A stretch of 64,000 bases of DNA from assembly GCF_025698545.1 (NCBI RefSeq), contig NC_068570.1:48875924-48939923 (forward strand), read 5' to 3'. The translations under genes were made by a program, and so were the position numbers. Position 1 is the first letter of the stretch, and each line of letters opens with the position of its first letter. A model generated the notes under the pieces. It did no database searches. It was not told the origin of the DNA and saw nothing but the letters and a program-made list of their open reading frames with translations. Positions 37,421 to 49,087 of this stretch are shown one piece after another. Source of the DNA: Gossypium raimondii. Its lineage: Eukaryota > Streptophyta > Magnoliopsida > Malvales > Malvaceae.

Positions 37421-37894
37421 AAGAGTTTAAAGTCTTAGTTCAAGGCATTATAGATGACAAGGAAGTGGAATTCTATGAAGAAATCAAGGAAGAGGGAAGT
37501 ATATGTGTGTCTGAGTCTACAATGAAGGTTTCGAAGGCAAATTATCCTGTGGTTATCATTTCAAGACTAAAAAAAATGACGCTGGGGTACTAGTAGCACT
37601 GAAAATTACAATTCGAAAACCCACAGCCTTTTCTTACAAGGACAGCAAGAAGGTCCCGTGGAACTATGAGTGCAATGTAGCCATCTCGGGAAGGGACGCT
37701 TCAGTCAGTGCTTCAAAAGAAGATCAGGGTATAAGTTCTCGTACACGTAGTGAGAGATGTTACGACGTGGTAAGTCCTCAAGTAGAACCTATAAAAGGAC
37801 AACAAATGATAGAACAAAGGAATGAGGAGGCAGTCAAGCCCATCAATGAGCCAGTAGGGGAGGAAGAGGCCAAAGAATACAGTGTAGTAGAATA

Positions 37895-38575
37895 GTTGCA
37901 TAAACAACCAGCTCGCATATCTGTACTAGCTTTGCTCTTGAGTTCGGAAGTACATCAAAACGTGTTAATGAAAGTGCTGAATGAAACATATGTGGCTAAT
38001 GATATCTTTGTCAACAAATTAGATCGGCTGGTTAGCAATATAAGTGCCGATAACTTCATCTTCTTCAATGACGATGGAATACCACTTGGAAGTAGGGGTC
38101 TACTAAAGCTTTGCACATTACTACCTGATGCAAAGGGTACACTTTACCTAGGGTTCTTATTGATAATGGATCAGCATTAAATGTACTACCCTTGTCCACA
38201 CTTAACAAGTTGCCAGTGGATAGCTCGCATATGAAGTCGTGCCAAAATATAGTGAGAGCATTTGATGGCACTGAGAGGAAGGTTATTTGGAGAATTGAAA
38301 TACCCTTATTAATTGGTTCAACTGTCTATGAGGTAGACTTCCTTGTGATGGACATCAAACCTTCCTACAATTGTTTGTTAGGAAGGCCATGGATACATTC
38401 AGCAGGGGTTGTACCTTCGTCACTACATCAAAAGCTGAAGTTGATATCAGAGGGTCGATTGGTGATGATAAATGCCGAAGAGGATATTATTACAGCCGTA
38501 ACCAGTAATACGCCGTACTTGGAGAGAAATGATAAGGCAGATGAATATTTTTTTGGTCTTTGGAGTTTGTGAATG
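37895..38575 (+). pseudogene. Aspartic protease of the Ogre-like element
   Basis: The catalytic segment reads LIDNGSALNVLPLSTLN across 38158-38210, with Asp-Asn-Gly-Ser in place of DTG/DSG as is usual in this clade. It continues VDFLVMDIKPSYNCLLGRPWIH to 38400. A frameshift before 38158 separates the N-terminal part (37896-38150). It would process Gag-Pol. Confidence 0.8.
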
Positions 38576-38580
38576 CCACA

Positions 38581-39080
38581 TTTATTACCGATAGGAGCAG
38601 GATACCAGTGCCAAAAATGTCCAAGGCTACAAGAATGGGTCTACAGTTGATGGTAGGAAGAGGAGCCCGCCCGGGAAAAGGACTGGGGAGACATATTCAG
38701 GGAAGAGTTAAGGTTCCAATGTTGAAGGACAAGTATGATCGTTTTGGTTTAGGGTACAAGACAAATACAAGACAGAGAAGGAAGGAGATAGAGAAGAGGC
38801 AAGAAAGAAGAAGAGCACGCATAAGTGGGGAAGAAATCAAGTGGGAACCGATGATATTCCCTCACATATCCAAAATTTTTGTGTCGGGTGGGATTATCCA
38901 TCCCAAGCGAAAGATGCAAATTAGAGAAAGTATTGAAGAGATATTGGGAGACTTTCATATAAATGCCATAGACACGGCTGAAAGAGGGACCTTGTTAGAA
39001 ATCCGCCCTTACGAACCCGGGAGTGAACTAAACAATTGGACTGTGGAAGAAATCCCTGTAGTCTTTAGAGCTTATTCAGA
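38581..39080 (+). pseudogene. G-patch-like segment between protease and RT
   Basis: The frame is open for 166 codons up to the intron donor. Residues ATRMGLQLMVGRGARPGKGLG and then RHIQG at 38620-38705 fit the glycine-rich G-patch pattern. A strongly basic tract follows (RQRRKEIEKRQERRRAR). G-patch regions bind RNA and activate DEAH helicases, and a G-patch downstream of protease is known in betaretroviruses. Its role here is unknown. Confidence 0.6.
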
Positions 39081-39334
39081 GTAATGTTCAGAACATTCTT
39101 GTTGTTTTTAGCCTAAAAATGATAGGAATTCCTTTGTGAAATAGGCTCATGTCTAAACGTTATTATTCTAATAAAATACATTTTTGCATTCACCTTAAGC
39201 AAGTATTCTTTTATTATTTCATTTGTTTAATATTGTCTTCCAAATCATTCTTTCATTACATTTATAATCATATTATGCAAATGATTATTCATAAATTCAT
39301 ATATTCTTTGTATATTCTTTGGTACCCACCGTAG
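39081..39334 (+). other. Probable spliceosomal intron inside the Ogre-like polyprotein
   Basis: Donor GA|GTAATG (39081) and acceptor CCGTAG (39334) bound a T-rich 254-bp stretch. It starts with an in-frame TAA at 39082 when unspliced. Removal joins YSE to SPDINDMS in frame with RT. Ogre elements are known for an intron between protease and RT. Confidence 0.65.
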
Positions 39335-42300
39335 ATCCCCAGATATCAATGACATGAGTGCCGCTGCTACAAACTCAGAATTTCCTTTTGAATGAGACAT
39401 GTGTTTAGAGGGATCACATGACTTTGAAGATGACGTAGACTGTGGTTTATATCCGGACTTGTTGAGGATGGTAGAATAGGAAGAGAGACAAATCCTACCT
39501 CACAGGGAGTCAGTAGAAATTGTGAGCTTGGAGGAGGGAAAAGAAGTGAATATTGGAACTGACATTACCACAGAGACGAGGCGAGACCTTATTAAGTTAT
39601 TCCAAGAATTCAAAGATGTTTTCGAATGGTCATATCGAGATATGCCGGGACTAAGTACTGACATCGTAGTACATCGCCTTCTTATAAGAGAGGATTGCAA
39701 GCCAGTACATCAGAAACTCTGAAGGATGAGGCCTGATATTGTGCTAAAAATAAAGGAGGAAGTCAAAAAGCAGTTTGATGCTGGGTTCTTACAGCGATCA
39801 AGTACTCCGAATGGGTAGCCAATATTGTCCCAGTCCCTAAAAAAGATGGGAAAGTAAGAATGTGCATGGATTACAGGGACTTGAACAAGGCTAGCCCAAA
39901 AGATAATGTAATACCCCTACCTGTATTCATCGCCGAAATGGGGTATGAGGCATTACTAGATTTTACCAAATATTTTTTTTGAATTCAATATAACCCCTTT
40001 ACAAGTATTTAATCTTCCCTGCAATTTTAAACCGAGACCAATCCAACACAACCAATCCATTTCAAAATATTTTCAAGACAGATTTAACGTATTCATAAGA
40101 TAACCTCATCACATACCAAAACCAAAATTTGTTAACCATACCAATGGCTAACCATACATTCATTTTACATTAACATTTACTTTACTAGCTTATACATGCC
40201 ATTAATTTCCAAAATAAAGTTTCTTTATATACCGATATCTTGAGGTTGATAGTGTGATGCGTCTCTGACCAAATCCGACCTCCGAGCTCTTAACACTACA
40301 AAACAGGGGAAAAGGAAACAGGGTAAGCACTTTGTGCTTAGTAAGTTCATGAACAATAATTATACTTACCTAATATTTTCAATACAATGCAATAAACATT
40401 CATACACCCATTCCATACATTTTTCTCCTATCATGCACAAACTCAACATTCAAGTTAGTCCAATAATTTCCATGTATCAATAATTTATACCATGATTGAT
40501 GAGCTCATCAATTCCATGATTTCTATTTCCTTGTTATTTTTCCATATTTATCCCGTTGAACTACTTGGAATTTCGATGAATTTTCAGGGATACACTTTAG
40601 TGTACAAATCCGGGTCCGTCAATTCATATTAATGTGCACACATTTCCATTTCAGAGAACACACTCCCGCGAACCTCATCCTTACAGCGGGATTACCAGTC
40701 CAAGCTAAATCTCCTGTAATATAAACTCATAGAGTATTGTCGGGATTACCAGTCCAGACTAAATTCAGACCCTAATTCGGATTACCCGTCCGGGCTAAAT
40801 TCATTTTCCACATATTTTTCGGGAGGGCTATATCAAGATAGGATCACCCGTCTGAGCTAGATCCTTTTTACCGTCAATTCCATTTCAAAGATCCATCGAA
40901 TTTTCCTTCCATTCAACCAGGATTTCTTCCCTTTTTATCAAATATATCAGTGTTTCATCAATTTTCATACAATGAACATTCAAATCATATTAACATCAAT
41001 AACAAACATTTCAGGCATTTAAGAATATAATTCAAGTTACACGAACTTACCTCGATACTTGTTCCTAAACAAAAATCTACTAACCTGCTTGAAGAAACCC
41101 TTAGGACATTTTTGGCTGATGAGAATGCAAAAAAAAAAGAGAAATCTAGATAATTCCACTTTAGTCCTAACTTTTAAAGTAAATTTTGCAATATTCCAAT
41201 TTTACCCTTAATTCTTCAATTCTCATGATTTTTCTCAGCTTATGCCGCCCAAAATATCTTCTTTTAGGCTTATTTGCAATTTATGTCCCTCCTTATTTAA
41301 CAATTGAGCTATTTAATCCTTCTAGTAACTTTTACACCTTTTTCAATTTAGTCCTTTTACTTAATTGACTATCCAAATAGTAAAATTTTCTAACAAAATT
41401 TTAATACCATATTACTAACATTTCATAAATAATTATCAAAATATTTTTGACTCGGTTTTACGAGATTGAGGTCTCGATACCTTATTTTTACCCAATTTCT
41501 TCAATAATTTCTTTTTCTAACTAACCACTAAATCGGTAAAATTTTTCTATTGATATTTTCATACAATTTTACTATCATGTCAATTCATGCAAAAATATTA
41601 AAGTAGATTTCTCTTTAAATCTAATTTGTGGTTACAAAACCATTATTCTGATAACCTTGAATTTGGGCCATTACAGATAATTTTCCATTACCACATGTTG
41701 ACACTCTTGTGGATAATACAGCAGGCTACTCCCTGTTTTCCTTTATAGACGGCTTCTCTGGATACAATCAGATAAAGATGTATCACGAAGATATGGGAAA
41801 GACCATATTCATCACATTGTGGGAACGTTTTGCTATAAGGTGATGCCGTTTGGTTTAAAGAATGCTAGGGCAATATATCAAAGAGCCATGGTAGCCTTGT
41901 TCCATGACATGATGCATAAAGAAATCGAGGTTTACGATGACGATATGATTGCAAAATCCAGGACGAAAGAAGAACACGTACGGGTCCTGAGAAAGTTGTT
42001 TTTAAGACTGAGAAAGTTTCAGCTCAAGCTTAACCCAACGAAATGCACTTTCAGAGCTAGGTCAGGAAAACTGTTAGGTTTTATAGTCAGTGAAAAAGGA
42101 ATCGAGATCGACCTAGATAAGGTCAAGGCGATACGAGATTTACCTTCGCTACGTACTCAGAAGGAAGTTTGAAGTTTCTTAGGGAGATTGAATTACATTG
42201 CTCGGTTCATTTCACAACTAACTGAGAAATGTGACCTCATATTCCGTCTTTTGAAGAAACATAATCCAGGTGAATGAGATGAGGAATGCCAGGAAGCTTT

Positions 42301-44470
42301 TGACAGGGTAAAACAGTACTTGTCCAACACTCTAGTACTGTCATCACCTAGCCTTGATAGGCCACTGATACTGTATTTAATAGTGTTTGACAATTCCATG
42401 GGATGTGTGCTAGGCCAACATGATGAGACAAGAAATAAAGAAATGGCGATATACTATCTCAGTAAAAAATTATTGATTGTGAAATGAGATACTAGCCTGT
42501 TGAGAAATTGTGTTGTGCTTTGATCTGGACGACTCAGAGACTAAGGCAGTACATGTTGTACCATACGACTTGGCAAATTTCAAAATTAGACCCTTTAAAG
42601 TACATGATGGAGGCGCCTGCTTTGAATGGGAGGATGGCCAGATGACAGATTTTTCTTTTCGAATTGACATAGTCTATGTGAGCCAGAAGGCCGTGAAAGG
42701 GAGTGCAATAGCTGACTTTCTAGCTAGTAGAGCCTTGGAGGATTACGAGCCCTTAAATTTTGATTTCCTAAATGAGGACTTGATGTATGTGGCAGTCATT
42801 GAAGAAAATTCCCAAGTGGGTCACATTTGGAAGCTAAACTTTGATGGAGTCTCGAATGTTGTGGGCAATAGAATTTGGGTAGGCTTAGTATCCCCAGACT
42901 GGGATCATTATCCTTTTACTTGCAAATTGGATTTTGATTGCACAAACAACATGGCAGAATATGAAGCATACATAATGGGAATTCGTGCGGCTATAGAGTG
43001 TGAAATCAAAGTACTAAAGGTATATGGGGATTCTACATTGGTGATATACCAACTCAAAAGTGAATAGGAAACGAGAGATCCCAAATTAATCAGTTATCGA
43101 AAGCTGGTTCTCGAATTGATTGAAGATTTTAATGACATTACTTTTTGCTATCTCTCACGAGATGAAAACCAGATGGCTGACGCGTTAGCCACTCTAGCCT
43201 CCATGATCAAAATGAACAGACAGGGGGACATGAAGCCTATCCGGATGAGCATCTATGAAACCCCAGCTCATTGTTGCAATATCGAAGAAGGAGAAAAGGA
43301 TGACAGCCCTTGGTATCAAGATATATTACGATATGTGAAGAATCTTGAGTATCCTAACCAGGCAGTTGAGAATGATAAGAGGACTCTGAGAAGAATAGCC
43401 ATTGATTTTGTCTTAGATGGGGAGATCTTATATAAAAGAGGGAAGGATCAGATACTATTAAGATGTGTGGACGCTTTGGAGGCTAAAAAAATCTTGGAGG
43501 AAGTCCAAGAGGGTATTTGCGGAACACATGCCAGTGGTTTCACAATGGCTAGACAGATTATGAGATTCGGGTACTACTGGTCCACTATAGAATTAGATTG
43601 TATCAATTATGCTAAAAAGTGCCATAAATTCCAAATTTATGGTGATAAAGTGCATACGCCTCATTCGCCTCTTCATGTTATGACTTCTCCATGTGGGGTA
43701 TGGATGTCATTGGGCCAATATCGCCGAAGGCTTCTAATGGGCATCGTTTCATCTTTGTGGTTATTAATTACTTTACCAAGTGGGCGGAAGACGTTTTGTA
43801 TGCTAATGTCACAAAGTCAGCAGTCAGCAAGTTCTTGAAAAAGGAGATCATATGTCGATATGGAATGCCCAAAAGAATCATATCTGACAATGCGTTGAAT
43901 TTGAACAACAACTCAATAGCAGAGGTCTGCAGTCAATTTAAGATCAAACACCATAATTCGTCAGCGTATCTCCCAAAAATAAATGGTGCAGTGGAAGCTG
44001 CCAATAAGAATATCAAGAAAATTATGGGGAAAATGACTGAGACTTACAAGGACTGGCATGAGAAATTACCATTTGCCCTCATTGCTTATCGAACATCAAC
44101 CAGAACTTCCACTAGGGCAACGCCTTTCTCCTTGGTTTATGATATGGAGGCATTGTTACGCATCGAAGTTGAAATCCCTTCTCTCCGGGTGTTGGCTGAG
44201 CTAAAGTTGGATGAAGCAGAATGGGTCCAGTCTCAATACGATCGGTTGAACTTAATAGAGAGAAAAAGGCTAAAAGCTATCCAAGACGGTCAGATGTATC
44301 AAAGGCGAATGATGCGGACCTACAACAAAAAGGTTCGTCCAAGAGAATTCCACGAGGGGGACCTAGTATTGAAAAAGATCCTTCCTATACAAAAGGATTT
44401 TAGAGGGAAATGGATGCCAAATTGGGAAGGTCCATATGTTGTAAAGAGGACCTTTTCCGGAGGAGTTTAA
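39335..44470 (+). pseudogene. pol: RT, RNase H, second RNase H and integrase of the Ogre-like element
   Basis: The RT N terminus (DLIKLFQEFKDVFEWSYRDM) lies at 39570-39650. Its core resumes after the nested LTR at 41681 with NTAGYSLFSFIDGFSGYNQI, VMPFGLKNA and YDDDMIAKS. Normal RT has YVDD. RNase H runs 42180-42500. The archaeal-type RNase H runs 42830-43210 (WKLNFDGVSNVVG, NNMAEYEAYIMGI, VYGDSTLVIYQL, DENQMADALATLA). Integrase: zinc region 43510-43640, then a DDE core 43691-44470 with GMDVIGP, ISDNALN and NGAVEAANK retaining all three acidic residues. Frameshifts lie at about 39800 and 43750, with stops at 42169 and 42276. Confidence 0.87.
39907..41675 (+). mobile_element. Nested solo LTR, 1.77 kb, GATAA target duplication
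   Basis: Starts TGTAATACCCCTACC and ends GGCCATTACA. It is flanked by GATAA at 39902-39906 and 41676-41680. Removing it with one GATAA restores RT continuity (PKDN to FPLPH). It contains imperfect repeats of cgggattaccagtcc/gctaaat at 40690-40860, typical of plant gypsy LTRs. No internal genes. Confidence 0.9.
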
Positions 44471-45157
44471 TCTTGAGTGAGATGGATGGTAAAAACTTGC
44501 CAAACCCTGTAAACTCAGAGACAGTCAAGAGATACTTTACCTAAAAGGAGAAGGGATCAAGGTGAAAACCCGCAAAGGGCGCTTTGAGTCCTTAAAAAAA
44601 AGAAAAAAGGAGAGGCCAAGGTGAAAACCCGAAAAGGGCGACTCAGATTTTGATCAAGATGCGACATGAGATGATCAGAGTAACTTAAAATTTTGATTGG
44701 CGCATGTGGTGATCTTGCTATGCCTGAATTAACAGGAAAGGGGGTTTACGACGTTTGGGGAATCGACAGAGTACTGTAGATCTCCTAAACACATGTTTTC
44801 AGAAAGTTTGTACAAAGAAACTCAAGCTGCGATATCTGGGGCACCTAGTCTTTATACTATTTATATTGAACTTGTTGTCCCTGGAATATTTTATTCTTTT
44901 CAAGATACTTGTTCTTAATCAATTCCTTTTTTATTTTTATTTTTTATATACATCCTTCTCGATAATTTATTCATTTTGAGCTATGCTCTAGATCAATTTT
45001 ATTCTTATCCAGTGCTATAATCTTTTGCAAGCATGTTGCATTAAAATTATGATTAATGGACTAATAAAACTTTCACAAGGGAAGTTTTGCATATTACTCT
45101 AGAAGTTTCTAAATGATATAGGAACCTAAAACAGGACTATTGTTTAGAATGCACCAA

Positions 45158-45219
45158 GTCTAAAGGTTGAAATATCGGAGAAGGAAAAGTCTAAAGGTTG
45201 AAATATCGGAGAAGGAAAA
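45158..45219 (+). repeat. 31-bp tandem duplication
   Basis: Two identical copies of a unit beginning gtctaaaggttgaaatatcg start at 45158 and 45189, in the untranslated 3' part of the Ogre-like element. Confidence 0.9.
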
Positions 45220-45769
45220 GTCTAAATTAAGACTATCTCTTTGAATTTTGTTGTCAAAAGTATTGATTGAACAAAATGACAAGATGTCATGTTGGTGATA
45301 AAGCTTCAATCACCAAGCAATAAGAAGGGGTTTCCTTGGAGAAGAGAATCCTTCATTTGTGTATAAGCATTTGGTTTGACACATTGGGAATGGTGTAAAG
45401 GACCAAAGAGTTTCACATTTTATATCCTTGAATTGCGATAGGAGAAAATTGAGGAAAAACCAGATTTTTCTACCCTTAGGTTACAGTGGGAGAAAGATGA
45501 TACAAATTCTGTGTCCCGGTGGATTGAACATTGAAGTTTATAGTGGGGTAATCTGATTAATTGTTTTTTTGAGATGTTGGCCGAGCAGGAAGGCGTTATA
45601 GCACTTCAGGGATAAGACCTTAATAAACTTCGAGCAATGACAACTTAAGTGATAAAGAAGGATCATTATCAAAAATAACATTCTGCATTCATGCAAACAT
45701 CATTCATGCAAGTTTAGTTAGGAGCATTTGATTCATTTTGATCATGGCATCCTAATCATTAGGCATAAT

Positions 45770-46530
45770 TAAGTTCATAAGATGGATTATACAGGTTATG
45801 TTCCCCAGAATAGATCGATGAAACCACAAACCCTATACCACTGAAGTTGTAGTGGAATGGATTGAAGAAGACAGTGAATCTTATCTTCCCAAGGTAGTAG
45901 GGAAGCAGATTTAAACCACCAATCCTATCTCCCTGAGCAGTAGTAGAGTAGGTTGAAGAGTGTAGATCCCGTCTCCCTAAGCAATAGTGGAGCAGATCAA
46001 ATGCGGTGAATCTTATCTTCCCAAGGTAGTAGGGAAGTAGATTCAAACCACCAGTTCTATCTTCCTGAGCAGCAGTGGAGTAGGTTGAAGAATGTAGACC
46101 CCTCTCCCTAAGCAATAGTGGAGCAGATCAAAGACGGTGAATCTTATCTTCCCAAGGTAGTAGGGAAGCAGATTTAACCACCAGTCCTATCTCCCTGAGC
46201 AGCAATGGAGTAGGTTGAAGAATGTAGATCGTTTTTCCCTGAGCAGTAGTGGAGCAGATCGAAAACAGTGAATTTTACTTCCCTGGTGTTGCGGTGGAAT
46301 GGATTAAAGCTGAAGTGGAGTGGATTAAAGCTGAATACAGCAAATCCTATCTCTTTGGTGTTGCAGTGGAATAGATTAAAGCTGAAGGCAGTGAATCTTA
46401 TTTCCCTGGCATTGTAGCGGAGCAGATTAGTGAAGACAACGAATCTCATATCCTTGGTATTAAAATAACCAAAGCCAAGTCTCATCTCCCTGAAGTTGCA
46501 GTGGGGTAGGTTGAAGGAAGTGAGCCTTGG
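45770..46530 (+). repeat. Tandem repeats of ~131 bp plus shorter degenerate units, before the 3' LTR
   Basis: The string gtgaatcttatcttcccaag recurs at 45874, 46006 and 46137 (periods 132 and 131). Within each unit ccctgagcag/ccctaagcaa and gtggagcagat alternate, suggesting an older unit of about half that size. After 46250 shorter units (gtggaatggattaaagctga) continue. Tandem arrays between integrase and the 3' LTR are usual in Tat elements. Confidence 0.88.
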
Positions 46531-46648
46531 GTCAGAAAAAGGCTACTTGAAGAAGAACCAAAAAGTCAAGAGTTGGCTAGACAGACAAAATTAGCCTTTC
46601 TTTCTTTACTCTATTTCCGTTGCACTGCAATGAGTAAAAAGGGGCAGC

Positions 46649-49082
46649 AGTAATATGCCAATTTTGGCCTGGGCCTAATCCAAAAATAAACCAAATAAAA
46701 ACTCTAAAAAATAAAAGTCCAAATAACAAATAAAATAGCAGCCCAATCAAAATCCCAATACCAGGCCCAAACTATAAACCCCAAATAGCCCAACCCAAAT
46801 CACTAACCCTAGCCCAAAACAAAAGAAAAACAGAAAACCCTAGCCTACGCTCAGCCGCCGCACGCCCCAACGGCAGCCTCCGCATGCGCCGCCTTCCCCA
46901 CACGTGCCGCCACGTTTGTACCTGTAAAAGGACTAGGAGAGTCCAACAACAACACAAACAGTGTAAAAGTAGAGAAAATAGGAAATTTCGAGCTATAAAA
47001 AGGCCCCGAATTTATGTATTTTGACACACACCAATGAATCAAAGAAAAGTGGAAAAAAATCAATTCAAGTATAGATCTTTTTCAAAGGTAGTTGTTTTTT
47101 TCGGTCTATTTATTTATTTATTTTTATTTTGAAAGAAAACAAAAACAAAGGGTAAAAATCGTACCTTTATTGCGGAGGAGATGTCGATTCTGATGAAAAT
47201 CGGTATTTTTAAGGCCGGGAGTTGAAAAAACCAAAAAAAATATTTTTAAAATTTTTCGGCCACCGCGGACGGCGGCGCCGTCGTCGACGATCGGCGACCG
47301 CCGCGGTGGTCCGACGCTAGGGTTGGGCCAGATTCTGGAGATGTTTTTGAAGGAAGGAGGTTTTTTTTTGTTGTTTCTCTGTTTTTTTTAAGAGAAGGGG
47401 AAGAATGAAATTTTAAGGAAAAATTTTGGGTTTTATAAGTAAGTGAAACGATGCCGTTTTGGGGGAGTCTCTACGGTCCCAAAATAACGCCGTTTTGATC
47501 CTTATCCCCTCTGACCTGCGTGGTGACCCGACCCGGGTAGGATCCGCGTGTTTTCTATTAGTGGGTTATGTGCGTTTTAAGTCCTTCCCCATATTCGATT
47601 TGTTTCAATTTAGCCCTTTTCACACTTTTTCCTTTATTTTTAAACTGGACCTTGTATTTTTCCAGATTTTCAGTTTAGTCCCTGATGCGCTAATCCCTTA
47701 GGGAAGTGACGCGTGTCCAGGAAAAGGATTTATTGCCCTTTTGGCCCTCGTTTCTTCGCGCGTGTTACATATTAATCCTATTTTGATCTGATCTTTAAAT
47801 TTACTATGAATTTTGCTTCAAATTTTAAATGTGGTCCTTTGACTAATTTTACTTTATTATTTACCTATTAATTTGTCTATTGTCCTTATTTTTTTTATTT
47901 AATATTTTTTTTTTATTTTCTTATAAATCTTAATATTTCTTTTACTAACTTATTTTTATTTCTTTTATAATCCTTAAATATTGTCATATGTATGTTTTAT
48001 TTATAGAATATTATTATTATTATTATCATCATCATCTTCGTCAATTTTTACTGTTTTATTTAATATTTTATTTAATATTTCATTTATTTATTTACTACTT
48101 TCGATTTTAAATCTATCTTATATTAGTTTATTTTTTCATTTTGTATATTGGCTGATTTATTTTTCATTTCCTATTTATGTTTTTACCATGTTAGTTGATT
48201 CCACTATTAATTTATTTGTTTTTTAAGTTTTTCAAATTCTTGTTATGATTATTGTTATTGCTATTCACTTTGTTATTACTTATTTTATTCTTTTTGATAA
48301 TATTAGCATTAGAATGATGTTTGTTATGTAATCATTGTTGTTGTACATACTATGAACTATTTATTAAATACATTAGTATTGCGACCATTGGTCGATTTAA
48401 TATTTTATTCGTGTGACATTTCAAGTATTGTATTAATTTCGACCCAAATGCATATATATATTTCTTTTAAAATAAAATACTTTGCATTTCGAAATTCGGA
48501 AAGATCGTATCCTAACTTACGGGGTCTCGATTTTTTTTTGATAATTCTAAATATACGACCTTTTTTTGAAAAACTCATCTTTTAAAAATTTATCTTTGGA
48601 ATTAGAAAAGGACCGTGTTCCAACTTACGTGATATGATTTCTTTTCTAAAACTAAGATAATCAAAATTTCTAAAAATAAATAAATTTTTGGTGTTTATTC
48701 TCGTGTCGGGATTAAAGGTATTGTGTCCTAACTCACGAGATATAATTTTTTTTCTCGATTAATGTGAAATACACCCTTCCTTAAATTTTTGGGTGATTTT
48801 TAAAAGGATCCTATTTTTAAATTTCTTTTCGAATTTTCAATTTTTCAACATTAAGACATTAATTAATCAATTAGGTACCAACTTTGGGCGTATCGAGGGT
48901 GCTAATCATTCCTCGTACGTAACTGACTCCCGAACCTGTTTTTCTTAAAACTCGTAGACCAAAATCATTTTTAAGGTGATCCGATCACACCTCAATAAAA
49001 GATCGGTGACGACTCCAATTTTTCCATTTTCATTTTTTTTAAGTCGACACTAATTTTTGTTTTTAAAAAAATGGTTTCGACA
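46649..49082 (+). repeat. 3' LTR of the Ogre-like element, 2.43 kb
   Basis: It starts AGTAATATGCC (the remnant copy starts TGTAATAGG) and ends GGTTTCGACA directly before ATTCC. It contains a TATA box at 46994, a very GC-rich block at 47262-47330 in otherwise AT-rich sequence, and the phrase gatcggtgacgactcc near its end, typical of this LTR class. Confidence 0.88.
46994..47000 (+). promoter_or_regulatory. TATA box of the Ogre-like LTR
   Basis: TATAAAAAGGCCCC, about 345 bp into the LTR, a usual place for the U3/R promoter. Transcription would start near 47025. Confidence 0.6.
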
Positions 49083-49087
49083 ATTCC

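Larger units (their letters stand above)
32663..49082 (+). mobile_element. Tat/Ogre-like Ty3/gypsy retrotransposon, 16.4 kb, ATTCC target duplication
   Basis: Target duplications ATTCC lie at 32658-32662 and 49083-49087. Order: 200-bp LTR remnant, extra ORF with coiled coil, gag, protease, G-patch-like segment, intron, RT, RNase H, archaeal-type RNase H, integrase, tandem repeats, purine-rich tract (aaaaaggggcagc, 46636-46648) and full 3' LTR. The second RNase H and the upstream ORF are marks of the Tat lineage (Ogre, Retand). The 5' LTR has lost about 2.2 kb including the primer site. Many stops make it inactive. Confidence 0.88.

Noticed and set aside
40690..40860. Repeated cgggattaccagtcc units as a CRISPR-like array
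   Set aside because: Imperfect, irregularly spaced and inside a plant LTR.
43691..43838. Two overlapping integrase frames taken as overlapping genes
   Set aside because: They are one integrase broken by a frameshift; both halves align to a single domain.
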